A DNA stretch of 64,000 nucleotides from Lonicera japonica. Its lineage: Eukaryota > Streptophyta > Magnoliopsida > Dipsacales > Caprifoliaceae. Location of the stretch: contig CM038469.1 of the NCBI GenBank assembly GCA_021464415.1, forward strand, positions 7,790,501 through 7,854,500. The letters are read 5' to 3'. Every line of letters begins with the position of its first letter. The first letter of the stretch is position 1. Both the position numbers and the translations under genes were made by a program. Under the pieces are notes generated by a model. That model ran no database searches, had not been told where the DNA came from, and was given only the letters and a program-made list of their open reading frames with translations. Below, in pieces: positions 34,831-45,898 of the stretch.

Positions 34831-37557
34831 ATGTCTAAATTTTACCTTATGCAAAAGACTGAATCAATGAGAGATGCTATTAGCACATTTAGGGGTAAAG
34901 TGGATGAGGAATTCCATGAGACATGGGAGCGTTTTCATGATTTATTAATCAAATGTCCACACCATGGTTTTGATAAAGCGAGTCTTGTCCATTTCTTCTA
35001 TAAGGATATTTCCCCAATGAATCGTACAATGATTGAATCCATGCACAAAGAAAAATTTAAAGACCAAACTCCTGATCAAGCCTATACATTTTTAGAAGAA
35101 CTAGCTGAGAGTGCACAAAACTGGGATAGTAGTAATGAATACATGTCCCGTAATGAATATACTTCAATTAAGAAACCCGGCATGTATGAAGTCAAAATTG
35201 ACCCAGACCTAAAATCTGTCATGGAGAGTCTAGCTACTGGTGTTCAAAACTTAAGTAAGAAATTTGATGCATTTACTATCTCGACTAGAAACAACCTGAG
35301 CCCAACTTTAAATGTCAACAACCCATGTGGGTTGTGCTCTAATTTTGATCATACTACTCAAGCATGTCCCTTTTATTGCTCTGATTCTGATGCACAAATG
35401 AGTGCATTTAATACTTTTGGCAAACCTACTGCAAATACTTTTGGTAATAGATACCACCCTGATATGCGATTTCACTCCAATTTTTCTTGGAGTCAAAATG
35501 TTTCTTCACAACAACAAAACGTAGGTGGTCCACCAGGTTTTCAAGGTTCCCAAAATAGGCCAGTCCCTCAACAGGCCGGACCAACGGTCCTTTAACAACA
35601 GTTCTTCCAACATCAGGTCAATAGTAATAGGGAAATAGTTCCTGACCTTTTGCAAAATTACAATGCTCCAGTCCCATCTACTAATAATTCACTTAATATT
35701 GAAGACACTTTTAAAATGTTGGCCATGACTATAGATCAATCCACTCACCAAGCGAATCAAAGGATGCAAAAGTTAGAAAATAATATTGACATTTTAGCTA
35801 AGAGTCAACTTCAATTCCAACAAACTGTTCAGAGTCAATTAAGCCAACTCACTTCTGCCTTAGCTGAAAGACAAAAAGGTTCCCTACCAAGCCAACCTGA
35901 GCCAAATCCAAAAAGTAGAACAAACTTTAATGTAGGAGCTAATGTGTCTAATTTAGAACATCAACCTGAACAGGCTAATGTTGTTAATGCACTTCAATCT
36001 GATGATACAATTAAACAACATCGAGATCAAGAAAACATTGAGCTCCTAGATAATAAGTCACAACAAGCTGAGAAGAAAGAAAATGAAAATGAAGAAACTA
36101 GGACTAATTTACCTAAAACTAATAAAAATGATCAAGCTGTAAGTCCTAAGATTGACAGTACCCCAAAAGAAATGATTCCACGAGCTCCTTTTCCATCTAG
36201 ACTAGTCAACAATAAAAATGATTCTCAATATAGTGAAAATTTAGATGTTTTTCAAAATCTTCAAATCAATATCCCATTTCTTACTACCATAAAGAAAATT
36301 CCTTCTTATGCTAAATTTATTAAAGATCTAGTCAAAAGAAAAACTAGTGTTCCCAAAGAAGCCTTCATAGCTCAGCACTGTACTTCGTTCTTACAAAACC
36401 AAGCTGTGATTAAACATAAAGATCCTGGTAGTCCAACTGTCAAATGTAAGATAGGAGAAAATTTTGAGGAACAAGCTTTATTAGATTTAGGAGCCAGTGT
36501 AAACCTACTTCCATATTTCGTTTATCAACAATTGGGGTTAGGTGATTTGATAAAAACTGACGTGAGGTTAAGTCTAGCAGATCGTTCCGTCAAAATTCCT
36601 AAGGGTATAATAGAAGATGTCATCGTAAAAGTTGAAGACTTTTATTATCCTGTCGATTTCATCGTCCTTGATACCCACCCTACCCAAGACAAACATATTC
36701 CCATCATCTTAGGCCGACCTTTCCTCGCCACGGCTAATGCACTAATAAATTGTAGAAATGGTAATATGACATTAACATTTGGTAACATGAAGGTTGAAGT
36801 AAATATTTTTAGTCTCACTAAACAACCCGATGACGTTGAGTCTGTTGAAGAACTTTACTTTATATAGTCATTATCTTCTGAAACGTCTAAGAAAATTCAC
36901 CCTGAGGACCCACTCCTCCAATCCTTAGCTCATTTCGGATCTGATATCGATGAAGATAATATAATTAATGAAGTCAATGCTTTGTTAGACTTTACACCAC
37001 TTATGAATATTGATAATTGGGCCAATTGTTTTCAATCTATTCAACCTGAGCCTCTTCTAGCTACTGCGAATGAACCGAAGCAAATGTCTACTATTAATTT
37101 TGATTGTGAGTTTCTTACATGTGATTCAAGGTCTAATCCCACTTATACTAATAATTCATCCCAATTTGCCTCACTCTCTATGATACCCTTTGTTAATAGT
37201 CGTCTTACATTTGACCCATAGCCTTTACCCATTAATTGCACACATGAGTCATCTTATCAAAACAATAATGATTGTTCTTCTAGTATTGAGTTGTTTCCTG
37301 CTGGTGTTGAGGTTTTCTCTATGATATCATCCGATTTAGAACCTGACATAAATCATGCACCATTATTTCTTGATTTTTGCTCACGATTAATGTTCTATAT
37401 TTGTGTACCCTTAAATTCTATTTATGTGTCAAATCCTTGCTATGATATTATGATTATTATTTCTGCTGATTTGTCACCTGATATACATGTTAGTTATTCG
37501 CAATATTATATCACACATCCTTTGTTACTTCTATTAGCTATAACCCATGTTCACTGA
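34831..37557 (+). pseudogene. Gypsy gag-protease polyprotein with three in-frame stops
   Basis: One frame runs ~909 codons, broken only by TAA 35593-35595, TAG 36865-36867 and TAG 37219-37221. Residues ~1-100: retrotransposon gag (DEEFHETWERFHDLLIKCPHHGF). ~170: CCHC knuckle (CGLCSNFDHTTQAC). ~280-330: Gln-rich coiled coil. ~550-660: aspartic protease (ASVNLLPYFVYQQLGLG, IPIILGRPFLATANALI), but the active-site D-S-G reads D-L-G (36484-36492). ~690-740: the linker that precedes RT in full elements (FGSDIDEDNIINEVNALLD). Unrecognised sequence then replaces RT. An upstream ATG at 34805 reads MVNNRTLNL, a likely original gag start now out of frame. Confidence 0.85.
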
Positions 37558-39379
37558 GATGATCCCCAACTGTTTCAATTATTAATTTTTGACAAAAATA
37601 ATTTATCTCTGTTTGGGGGTGTTCTTGTTTAAACACTGAGGACAATATTTTGATTTGTTTAGGGGTGGGAATGTTTTCAAAAATGAAAATTCATTTTTTA
37701 ATAAAATAAATAAATTAAAATAGAGTCCTTTTGGTTTAGTACCATATCCATGATATAAATGAATTTACCGATGACCCACCTTATGAATGCTTAGAATTGT
37801 TATTGTCTAAATTTAAGTTTAGTTTGTTACTCTAATATATATAAATCTAGACATTGCATTATGAGCTCTATTCAAAATATTTTTCAACTGCACAAACAGC
37901 CGTCTAGTGTACTGTAAATTGAAAAGTAAAAAAGTTTCTAAAGAGCTAGAGAAATAACAGTGGAGACTTAATAACCCTGTGAGACTTTGAGCCATTCATC
38001 ATTTGTAGAGGGTTTATACGCAAACTCGGAGTCATAAGATGACTCAACTATTCTTCATACCATATTAAGTCGTTGCATAGTCTCATTATTCTTTTTCATA
38101 TTTTGATTAATTACTGAGAATGAAATCTCTTTCGAGTTATGAGAAACATAGGCCTCGTAGTTTATTTGAGACGTGATCATCATGTTGACCCATAGAGAGG
38201 ATAATAGGCCTTCTTTCTTTTCCACAATAAGCCTTCAACCGTCATATATATTTATCGCTAGTAGCCCTTTCAGCCTGTAAAAAAATAACATTGTCTTTGT
38301 TTACCCATATCCCTAAAACCCCATTTGTTTCTGAAAAGTTAGGAAGATTGTAAAAGAAGAAAGGGAAGGGAACAAGCTAAATCGAAAAAAAATAAAAATG
38401 AATGAATGAATGAATGGAAGAAAAAAAAAAGATAAGGGAAGAAAAAAATGAAGATAGAAAATGTTCGAAAAAAAAAGGAAAGAGAATGACTATAATGTTT
38501 GAAGTGAATGAGAAAATTCAAAGTTGTCTGAAGTATATATTCATATTGTTCCCTACTAAAGTGATATTGAAGACCTTACCTTCTCAGAGATAATTATTCC
38601 TTATGCCCATATTTAACCTGCATGTTAACCAAATAAAGTCCTATTTGATCTATGGTTAGGTATGGTAGGATGTGGAGAATAGATGAGAAGGTGCTATGGT
38701 GGGTAACTCGACATTCTCAAATGAAGTAATTAATATTCCTTCCATGAGACTAAACATTCATTCATATGCGTTTTTTCTAATTAGTATGTGAGTTATTTGA
38801 ATTTGAAATCCTTCTCACATACAAGAGAGATATTAATAACCAAATTTCAGAGTGCTATTTTTTTCAAGAGAGTATATCCAGTGAAATTTGGAGTCGAAGC
38901 AACTTTTTCAAAGGCAATGTAGTAATTCCTTTACTTAGATATGGAAAGTTATATTAGATTGGCTGTCCACACACGCACACTTCCTTTTTGTGGTTGTTCT
39001 GAAATGTTTATTTTTATATCATTTTAGTAGCTCACTACATATGGTGAATTGGACATTGCATTCTTGCCTTTCGTAAAAGTAGGTGGCGAGGAATTCTTTG
39101 AGAAAAAATAGGGGAAAAATCAAAATTGATTTCTATTTTTATAAAGTTTGGGGGCGTCTTTACTGCAAACCCTCACGAGGGTATAACTCGTCCACTTTGG
39201 TAACTTAATGGTTTAAGGTCTTGTAGCATACGGTAAATGCAATCGAGAGTAACCAGCGAAAGTGGTACACCTGAGTAGAATATGATTTTATTTTTTTAAG
39301 TTTTTTATTTTGGTCCCTTATCCATGTTTGATACTTTATGTTTGCTCGAGGACTAGCAAAAGGTTGTTTGGGGGTAGTT
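37558..39379 (+). other. Non-coding 3' half of the gypsy element
   Basis: No RT, RNase H or integrase motifs in any frame. An A/G-rich tract is at 38340-38480; the PPT lies at the end. Confidence 0.7.
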
Positions 39380-40661
39380 TGATAAGTGCCCAAAATTGTT
39401 AATTAAACCCGCAAATCATAATTTATTATAATATAATTAATGCTTAAATTATGGAGGATTAATATTTATTTTGTCTTTTTGTAGGGAAGAAGTAAATTAT
39501 AATAAAAAGCCTAAAAAGGTGGAAGAAGTCCACTGAAGATCAAAAAGGAAGATAAAGAAGAAAGAATATTCGAATTCAATATTGTTTCCTAATTCGAATA
39601 CAACTCCTTTTTCTCTCTCTTAATTAGAATCCTAATTGAACTCAAAGTTGTTATTTCTTCTACAATTCTAGTTTCCTAAACCTTGTAAACTTCTATCTCT
39701 CATTCCTATATATAGATCCATTCTCTACACCTAAAGATATAGAAAAAAAAGATAGAAAAAAATAGTTAGAAAGATATAGTTAGAATATAGATATTATTAG
39801 AGAGTTCTAGAGAGAGAAAAATCCTCCATACTAGTTGCCGTGCGGCCAAAGTATTGAAGGAGAAGAAGTGGACATCGTAAAGCCGTGCGGTACACGCCAG
39901 TTCGAGCATCATAAACATGGATGCTTTCTAGCTTTCTAACATTTTATAGTTTGTATTTAAGTACTTTAGTATTAATTTTAATGATGAATTATTATTTTAT
40001 TTTAATGTGTTATTTATTTAATATGCTTGGCTAAATTATCTCCCAAAGGAGAGGGATGAAACCGCCATGGATGTAATGGGCTTAATTTAATTCTAATTGA
40101 TTTTTAAGTGTTCGTTCCGAATTAAAATAAATTTTGAAATTACCATTACTATAACGTGTGTTTTCTTTCTAGTACTTTAATTATTTTTAAAATAAAGGAA
40201 GGATCTCTTGTGATCACCAATTTGGGGATACATGCGATGCCTATTTTTATTTACATTAGTTTTAAAGAAATAATGATGGTGATTTTGAATTTGTTTATAT
40301 AGTAGAGATGAATATTAAAAATATAATTAGATAATTTTTTGTTTATATCTATGGTGGTGGATTCTCTTTCCTTGGGATTTCTTAATATTGATTACTTGCT
40401 TGCCGATATAATTTAATTAGTTTATTTTAATTTCTTAGTTTAGATAATTTCAAAATTAAAATTTAAAAACTGTTTTAATTTGGTTTCTAAAATATTGGAT
40501 TTCGACAAACTCTCCTACTTTAAAGGTATTAACTTGGATTTGGATTGACTCCTACTTATTCGCTATACTCATTTAATTATTTTATATAAAGTAGGATTTT
40601 ATTGTATTTAAGCGCGGAATTAAGCAACGACAAATTAATTCTAAAAATTCCCCTTAAATCA
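39380..40661 (+). repeat. Gypsy 3' LTR
   Basis: Same length as the 5' LTR and about 1% different by eye. Confidence 0.95.
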
Positions 40662-40704
40662 GCCGCCCAAGGCATAAGTGCCCAGGGTTGGCCCTGGAGG
40701 AAAT

Positions 40705-41031
40705 TAATGTAAAAGTTAATTACTTAAACCTAAGGATTAAATCACAAGAGTCCAAATTAATTTCAAGTGTTTTTAATAACCCATGCATATATATATATAT
40801 ATATATACATTTTGAAAGTTGAGAATCTTACATTATTTGAGAACTGCGAAAACTATCGTACTTCTCTTCTAAAGTTATCGGAAGATCCCAATGAAAAAGA
40901 GTCACATAAGATTCTATCTCTGTAAAAATATATTAATATATATATATATCATTTTCAAAGGTTGTTTGCATTTTCACATATATTATAGTTATATATCAAT
41001 TATATGTATATATAAAGCGTATTGTTTGCTT
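40705..41031. other. GH1 intron, AT-rich, no gene
   Basis: An (AT)n tract at 40787-40807; nothing else recognised. Confidence 0.6.
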
Positions 41032-43599
41032 TGAGCTCGTCAATGAGGTCACTATAAAATTTTATTCCTTTCTCGCTCAGGGCATGTTGAAAATATATTG
41101 TTCGCGTACTGTTTGCGTATGTTGAACAGTATATTTATGCCTTGAACATGCCCGGTTTTGAGCTCGTCAATGAGGTCACCATAAATTAGAGATTCCAATC
41201 CTTGAAGATCCCATGAAATGATGGTATATGTTGTAACATGCCCTGTTTGAGAGTGAATGTTCCGGCTTGACCCGTGGGAATGACAATGCAAGAATTTGAA
41301 GTACCTCGAGGAGGTTGAAGGTAATCTTGCATTGTGCGGACCGGACGATTGTGATCATTGTTCTCTTCGGCATTTGACTCATTGTCCTCGTTATCCATCT
41401 CGGATGGAGGAGGTGATGGAGAAGGATACCTTGGTGGTGGTCGGCCTCTTGGTGGACTTATTCGAAGATCAATGTACAAGTCCCCGAGCATAAGCCCGGG
41501 AAGGCGATCTTAAAAAAAATTGCCACCTATAAAAGAAGAAAATAATAAGCAAGAAAAACTTATTCACTAAGGGAAAAGAGATACTTACAAAGCGGATTTT
41601 TTATACAAAACCCGTAATCCGTCTTTCGCCGTATCCCCGGCAACGGCACCAAAAACTTGACGTGGCCGAAATACTTCCGCGCTTATGAAGCCAAGTGTAG
41701 GTTGTCAAGTTATAATACTTGGTAAGTCCAAGTGTCGAACCACAAGGATAATCAGAAAGACGATGAAGCGATTACGAGTCCAAGGCTTTGTTTAAAGAGG
41801 TGGATTGGTTGATTTTAAAATTATGCAATAAAAATTAAAGTGATGTATCAAATGATGAGAAAAGGCTAAGGCATTATAGAATTCATTTGCTTTGCAACAT
41901 TATGTAGAAACAATCTCATTCAAAGTTCTCAATGCAATTCCTAAGTGTTAAGTATCTTACACTTTTCTAAGTAAAAGGATGTGAAGCAAAAGCAACCCAT
42001 TCTCATATAAATGCCATATAAAGAAAGGGTGTAAGGAAAACTTAACACAAGTGTATCTCTCCTTTGTATCTTGTAATCAAAGGGTGTGAAGCAAGGCAAC
42101 CCATTCCCATATAATGTTCAACCAAGATACAAATTTAAGATACACCAAAATAAAAGGCATAAATTTAAACTAGGCATTTGAGAACTCATTGTTAGTTTCC
42201 CCTAGGCAATTGTCTTGATTATGAAATTGGCCACTTAAAGAGTTAAGCACAATAAATCATAACATTTTCTTTGCCTAAGATTGGGAGGTCTAGGTGGTGG
42301 ATGAACCGTCCGGTATAAACATATTTGATAAATACAAATTGAATCTTTAGGGTGATTAGTGGAGTTGTTTATGACATAAACTTAAGAGATCCTCTTTGGC
42401 AACACTTTAACTAAGAAAATATTGAGTCTCAAAATCACATAAAGTGTAGAAAGCACTCAACATATCATTAAAGCATTCAAGGATTGGAATCTCAAATTTA
42501 TGGTGTTTCCATGAATATCAAAAACTAATCATGCTTGGCAATGAAAAATATCTCATTCATAGAAGGAATGGACATAGGCTAGTAAGAAATACACAAGTGT
42601 ATCATCTCTTCATTAATGCTTGAGCACTAGGTATACAAGGCATACAAAGTCAAATCATCTTATGAAGATTATCTTACTAGCTTATGGATGGTTGCTTAAA
42701 TGGAGAAGATGAAGGATTCAACAAGTATTTAACAATACTAACAATGGAATGAGAAATGAACTTACATAATTAATGCATTGCAAACTTCAACTTTTAGCCT
42801 TAGCAAATAAATTTACTCCATAATAAATGTAGAGACAAGAATTATAGAAGTGTATTCCATTTCTCTTCAATGAAGATAAGAAATTACAAATTCTAGAGAG
42901 AGAGAGAGAGTGATAAAATTCAAGACAAGTAAAAATAAAACTATTAATAATGCAAGAGTCTAAGTATATAAGAGTCTCTACTCCCCTTCAATACAATAAT
43001 GGAGACTATATATATAGATGGGTGTGTTGTCTCCCTCTCCTATCTCTACTAAAGATCCAAAGAGAAACTATCCCCTTTGTCGATTGGAAAATAGCCGCTC
43101 TTGTATAAAATACAATATTCTAGGAGATAGTGATTTGTACTACTTTTTAGCCTCCAAGCTAGCTATCAAAATAGGGGAGGTGTCATACAAGACAAAGCAA
43201 GCCATCTAGATTAATTTTGGCTTGAGCTAGATGGATCCAAGTGATGGAAAAAAATCCTTGATTGATCTAGCAAAAAGCTAGATAGATCCAACTCTTGTTG
43301 TCAACTCTTGATAGATCAAAGAATAAGCTTGATTGATCCAACTATTTGACTTTTCCTTGACTTTTTGCTTTAAAGGCCAAAAATTGTTCGGTTGATCATT
43401 CTTCTTGTACTCAATAAATTCCTCAAGATCTAAAGGCAACAAAATAAACAAAAAAATGCCTTTCCAAGCAATGTTAAATACAAAATATGCTATGAGACTA
43501 ATCGCGAGATAAATTAGCAAACCGAATAGTTTTAGAGAGTTAAACGCGTCAAACGACTCCGAAAAAGAGCATATTAATGACAATATTATGCGTTTATCA
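41032..43599 (-). mobile_element. Ty3/gypsy fragment: LTR, PBS, start of gag
   Basis: On the - strand: an LTR 43599-41658 (TGATAAACGC...ACGTCA, ~1.94 kb), the PBS TGGTGCCGTTGCCGGGG (41651-41635), and gag N-terminus. The body ends near 41032, where a ~25-bp phrase (gagctcgtcaatgaggtcac) is directly repeated at 41035 and 41161. Its LTR is related along its length to the LTR at 56663-58413. No pol remains. It occupies the place where the missing GH1 exons should be. Confidence 0.8.
41186..41491 (-). pseudogene. Gypsy gag N-terminal fragment
   Basis: Reads a Pro-rich leader (PPRGRPPPRYPSPSPPPSEMD), an acidic stretch, then RTMQDYLQPPRGTSNSCIVI...LKQGMLQHIPSFHG, the conserved start of Athila/Tat-type gag (R.L.EYLQPPR....C......F..KP.....LP.FHG). 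Truncated soon after FHG. Confidence 0.75.
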
Positions 43600-43689
43600 C
43601 TTGCCATCTGTTCATAGCAACAATTTCAAAAGATAAAATTAAACAAAAAGGGAAACTGATAAAAAGAAATTTAATTTTTTCAAAGAAAA

Positions 43690-43808
43690 TAATTAATAGT
43701 GATTCTAGGAACAAGCTCGATTAGGTCTTTACTCGGTATTATTCTGGACCATGAGATTGAAAATCTATAGGCACGTGGACTCATTTTCTTCACGAGCATA
43801 ACATCATC
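43690..43808 (-). pseudogene. GH1 exon (DAYRFSISW block)
   Basis: Reads DDVMLVKKMSPRAYRFSISWSRIIP on the - strand after acceptor CAG (43809-43811), matching GH1 'EDV.LMK.MG.DAYRFSISWSRI.P'. The 3' part (KDLIELVPRI) no longer matches and the donor is unclear. Confidence 0.85.
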
Positions 43809-43925
43809 CTGAAAGATTAATATTTTACACAAATTTTATTAATATATATGTTATTCACTGCATCTAATTAAAAAGTTATTTGCAAATTAAATATATATGT
43901 ATATATAAATTGCAATTATATATAC

Positions 43926-43984
43926 CTTCCAATAATCACAATGACGAATAGCTTCATGCCCCTTTTCTTTGTCCTTGACAAGAC
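43926..43984 (-). pseudogene. GH1 short exon (YH.Y region)
   Basis: 59 nt, 'GLVKDKEKGHEAIRHCDYWK' with the first codon split from the previous exon. It equals the GH1 segment that ends in D.YHRYK just before EDV. Splice phases match both neighbours (acceptor 43985-43986, donor GTATA 43921-43925). Confidence 0.75.
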
Positions 43985-44462
43985 CTGCGAGTACATGTAT
44001 ACTGTTCAATCAACGTACAAGTTCAAAATTCAGCGAATAGTACAATGAAATGTTTTTAATTAATTATTTGATATTTTAAAAGGAAAAAAAATAATTAATA
44101 ACATATATTTGTTGGATAATGATACTCTTTTAGTGATGGAAGAGTACGTGTTCCTCATAAATTTTTATATGAATTTAAAATTAATGCTTCCAACGACTGA
44201 TTGTTTATATCTATTTTTATATAAAGAGGGAACTCAATTCGGTTATTGATGCCCTGTCAGATTTTTCAATTTTATTTTTGTGGACTTATTATTTACAATT
44301 TTTTTTCTTACATATATTACAATATAAGCAATGGATTTCGAGCAAAGCACGAGTATAGAACTCTCAACTGCTACAAAATTACTATTTTCTAAACATTTTA
44401 TAATATCATATTTATTTTCTAATGACATCTGAACACTAAAACGTAGAGAAAAACGGAGAGAC

Positions 44463-44529
44463 CTTTTTCCTGAGCAAAAGCATCCCATGTGCGCTTGCCT
44501 CTGCCATGTTCTTTTGAAGCACCTTCAAT
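44463..44529 (-). pseudogene. GH1 exon 2 (IEGA..E.GRG..WD)
   Basis: 67 nt reading IEGASKEHGRGKRTWDAFAQEK, the classic second block of GH1 (YQ|IEGA...DGRG.SIWD.F). Acceptor CAG 44530-44532, donor GTCTCT. Open. Confidence 0.85.
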
Positions 44530-44897
44530 CTGAAAATCGAAGCACACATCACAAAAAATCAAGCAGTACAAATTCTCCCTCACACTCACATATTTATGTC
44601 TGTATCTATATGTGTATATATATGTATTATTAAACACACACATGGAGGATTTTTGTATGGTCTATTAAATTATTGAAATATCTTTCTTACATTACAAAAG
44701 AAACTAGAATGTTGCCGAATCCAAGATTCAAATCCATGACCTAATGTACGTCATGAACATGCATTTACCCAGAATAATATTATATACGCATGATGTGTTC
44801 TTGAGGTATTTCAAAACCCTATATTATATTATAAATTAATTACCAAACGTAATATTATTTACGCACGCATGTATCATGAGTTAAAATGTATATAACA
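44530..44897. other. GH1 intron 1, 3' part
   Basis: AT-rich, no gene; ends at the TAA target site of the fold-back element. Confidence 0.6.
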
Positions 44898-45155
44898 TAA
44901 GGGGAGCCGTTCATGTACGAACTCAATTTGTTGAGGTCGCACGAATTCTCTCTTTCTCTGTGGGGCCCACACCAACTTTTCAGTTTGGCTCATCTCTTTC
45001 TTTGAGAAAAAAATCAAAAAAGTTAAAAATAAAAAATATTTCCCCTCTCTCTCTTAGACCTTCTGCAATCGATAAGCTAAAATGGTAATCAAATTTAGCC
45101 ATTTACCAAGTGTCTCTCCGCAGCGCATAGGGGAAAAAACAAAAAAAAAAAGCCT

Positions 45156-45220
45156 CACGATGGAGTGTCCATCGTGCCAGCCATGTCATCCTCCTCTCAC
45201 GACATTCTGAATGTCGTGAG
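45156..45220. repeat. Two subterminal hairpins, left side of PIF element
   Basis: CACGATGGA-GTG-TCCATCGTG (45156-45176) and CTCACGACATT-CTG-AATGTCGTGAG (45196-45220), both perfect arms. Confidence 0.85.
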
Positions 45221-45898
45221 GTCTCCCACCTCCAACGGCACACTCCAACAGCTATAATGGAGTAAACGGTCCAAATTTTCCCCTATTTAAACATTTGCCC
45301 CACATTCTCTACCATATCACTCTTTCTATTTTTCTCTCATACATATCCACTCATCAAATTTATAAAATTTTCAACAAATTTCGAGCATCCTCATCAAAGT
45401 AATTTTGCAGAAATTTAAGGTACAATTATCTTATTCTTTTTATTAAATTAATTATTTGTTTAATATTATTGTTTATTTGTTTAAATATTTTTGTCTATCA
45501 TTAATTTGTTTTGGTCAATTTAAGATTTTAATATTATTATTTTATGTCAGTTAAGCATTTTGTATATAATATGAAAAGTTCCTTAACAGGTATAATGAAA
45601 AAAATGAAGTAAAAAAATTGTTTTTAACATTTCATTCTTTGTTTTTGTATTTGAATTTATTTTTCTTTTACAAAAAAAGTAATTTTACTCTTTCGAAATG
45701 TTAAATAATAAAAAAATATTTAGGCACTGGATAAGAAAAAAAATTACATTATAAGTAAAATTAATTTATTGACCCTTAATATTATCTTGGCCTTAAATTT
45801 TTGTCAATAGCTGTGATAGCATTTCCTATCAATAATCAATAATTCTCTTCAAAAATTACCTTAAAATAATAAAAATTATATTATTTATTCTCAGCATA

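Larger units (their letters stand above)
32198..40661 (+). mobile_element. Gag-protease-only Ty3/gypsy element, 1282-bp LTRs, TSD GCCGC
   Basis: LTRs 32198-33479 and 39380-40661 are both 1282 bp, start TGATAAGTGCCC and end CTTAAATCA. They differ at about 16 sites by eye, near 1%. GCCGC is duplicated at 32193-32197 and 40662-40666. PBS TGGCGCCGTTGCC (33481-33493) matches the tRNA-Asp type used by Athila/Tat gypsy elements. The PPT lies in 39357-39379. Coding stops after gag, protease and the protease-RT linker. RT, RNase H and integrase are wholly absent, so movement must have used another element's enzymes. Confidence 0.93.
30868..40696. mobile_element. Non-autonomous hAT element, TSD GAGGAAAT, split by gypsy
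   Basis: Left end CAGGGCCGGCC, right end GGTTGGCCCTG (an imperfect 11-bp inverted repeat of hAT type). GAGGAAAT is duplicated exactly at 30860-30867 and 40697-40704. Without the gypsy insertion (32198-40661 plus one GCCGC) it is about 1.36 kb. No transposase seen. Confidence 0.85.

Noticed and set aside
37291..37557. Hydrophobic ORF after the gypsy protease as an envelope-like protein
   Set aside because: It continues the gag-protease frame after stops. Its hydrophobic stretches are short and irregular, with no signal peptide or recognisable env feature.
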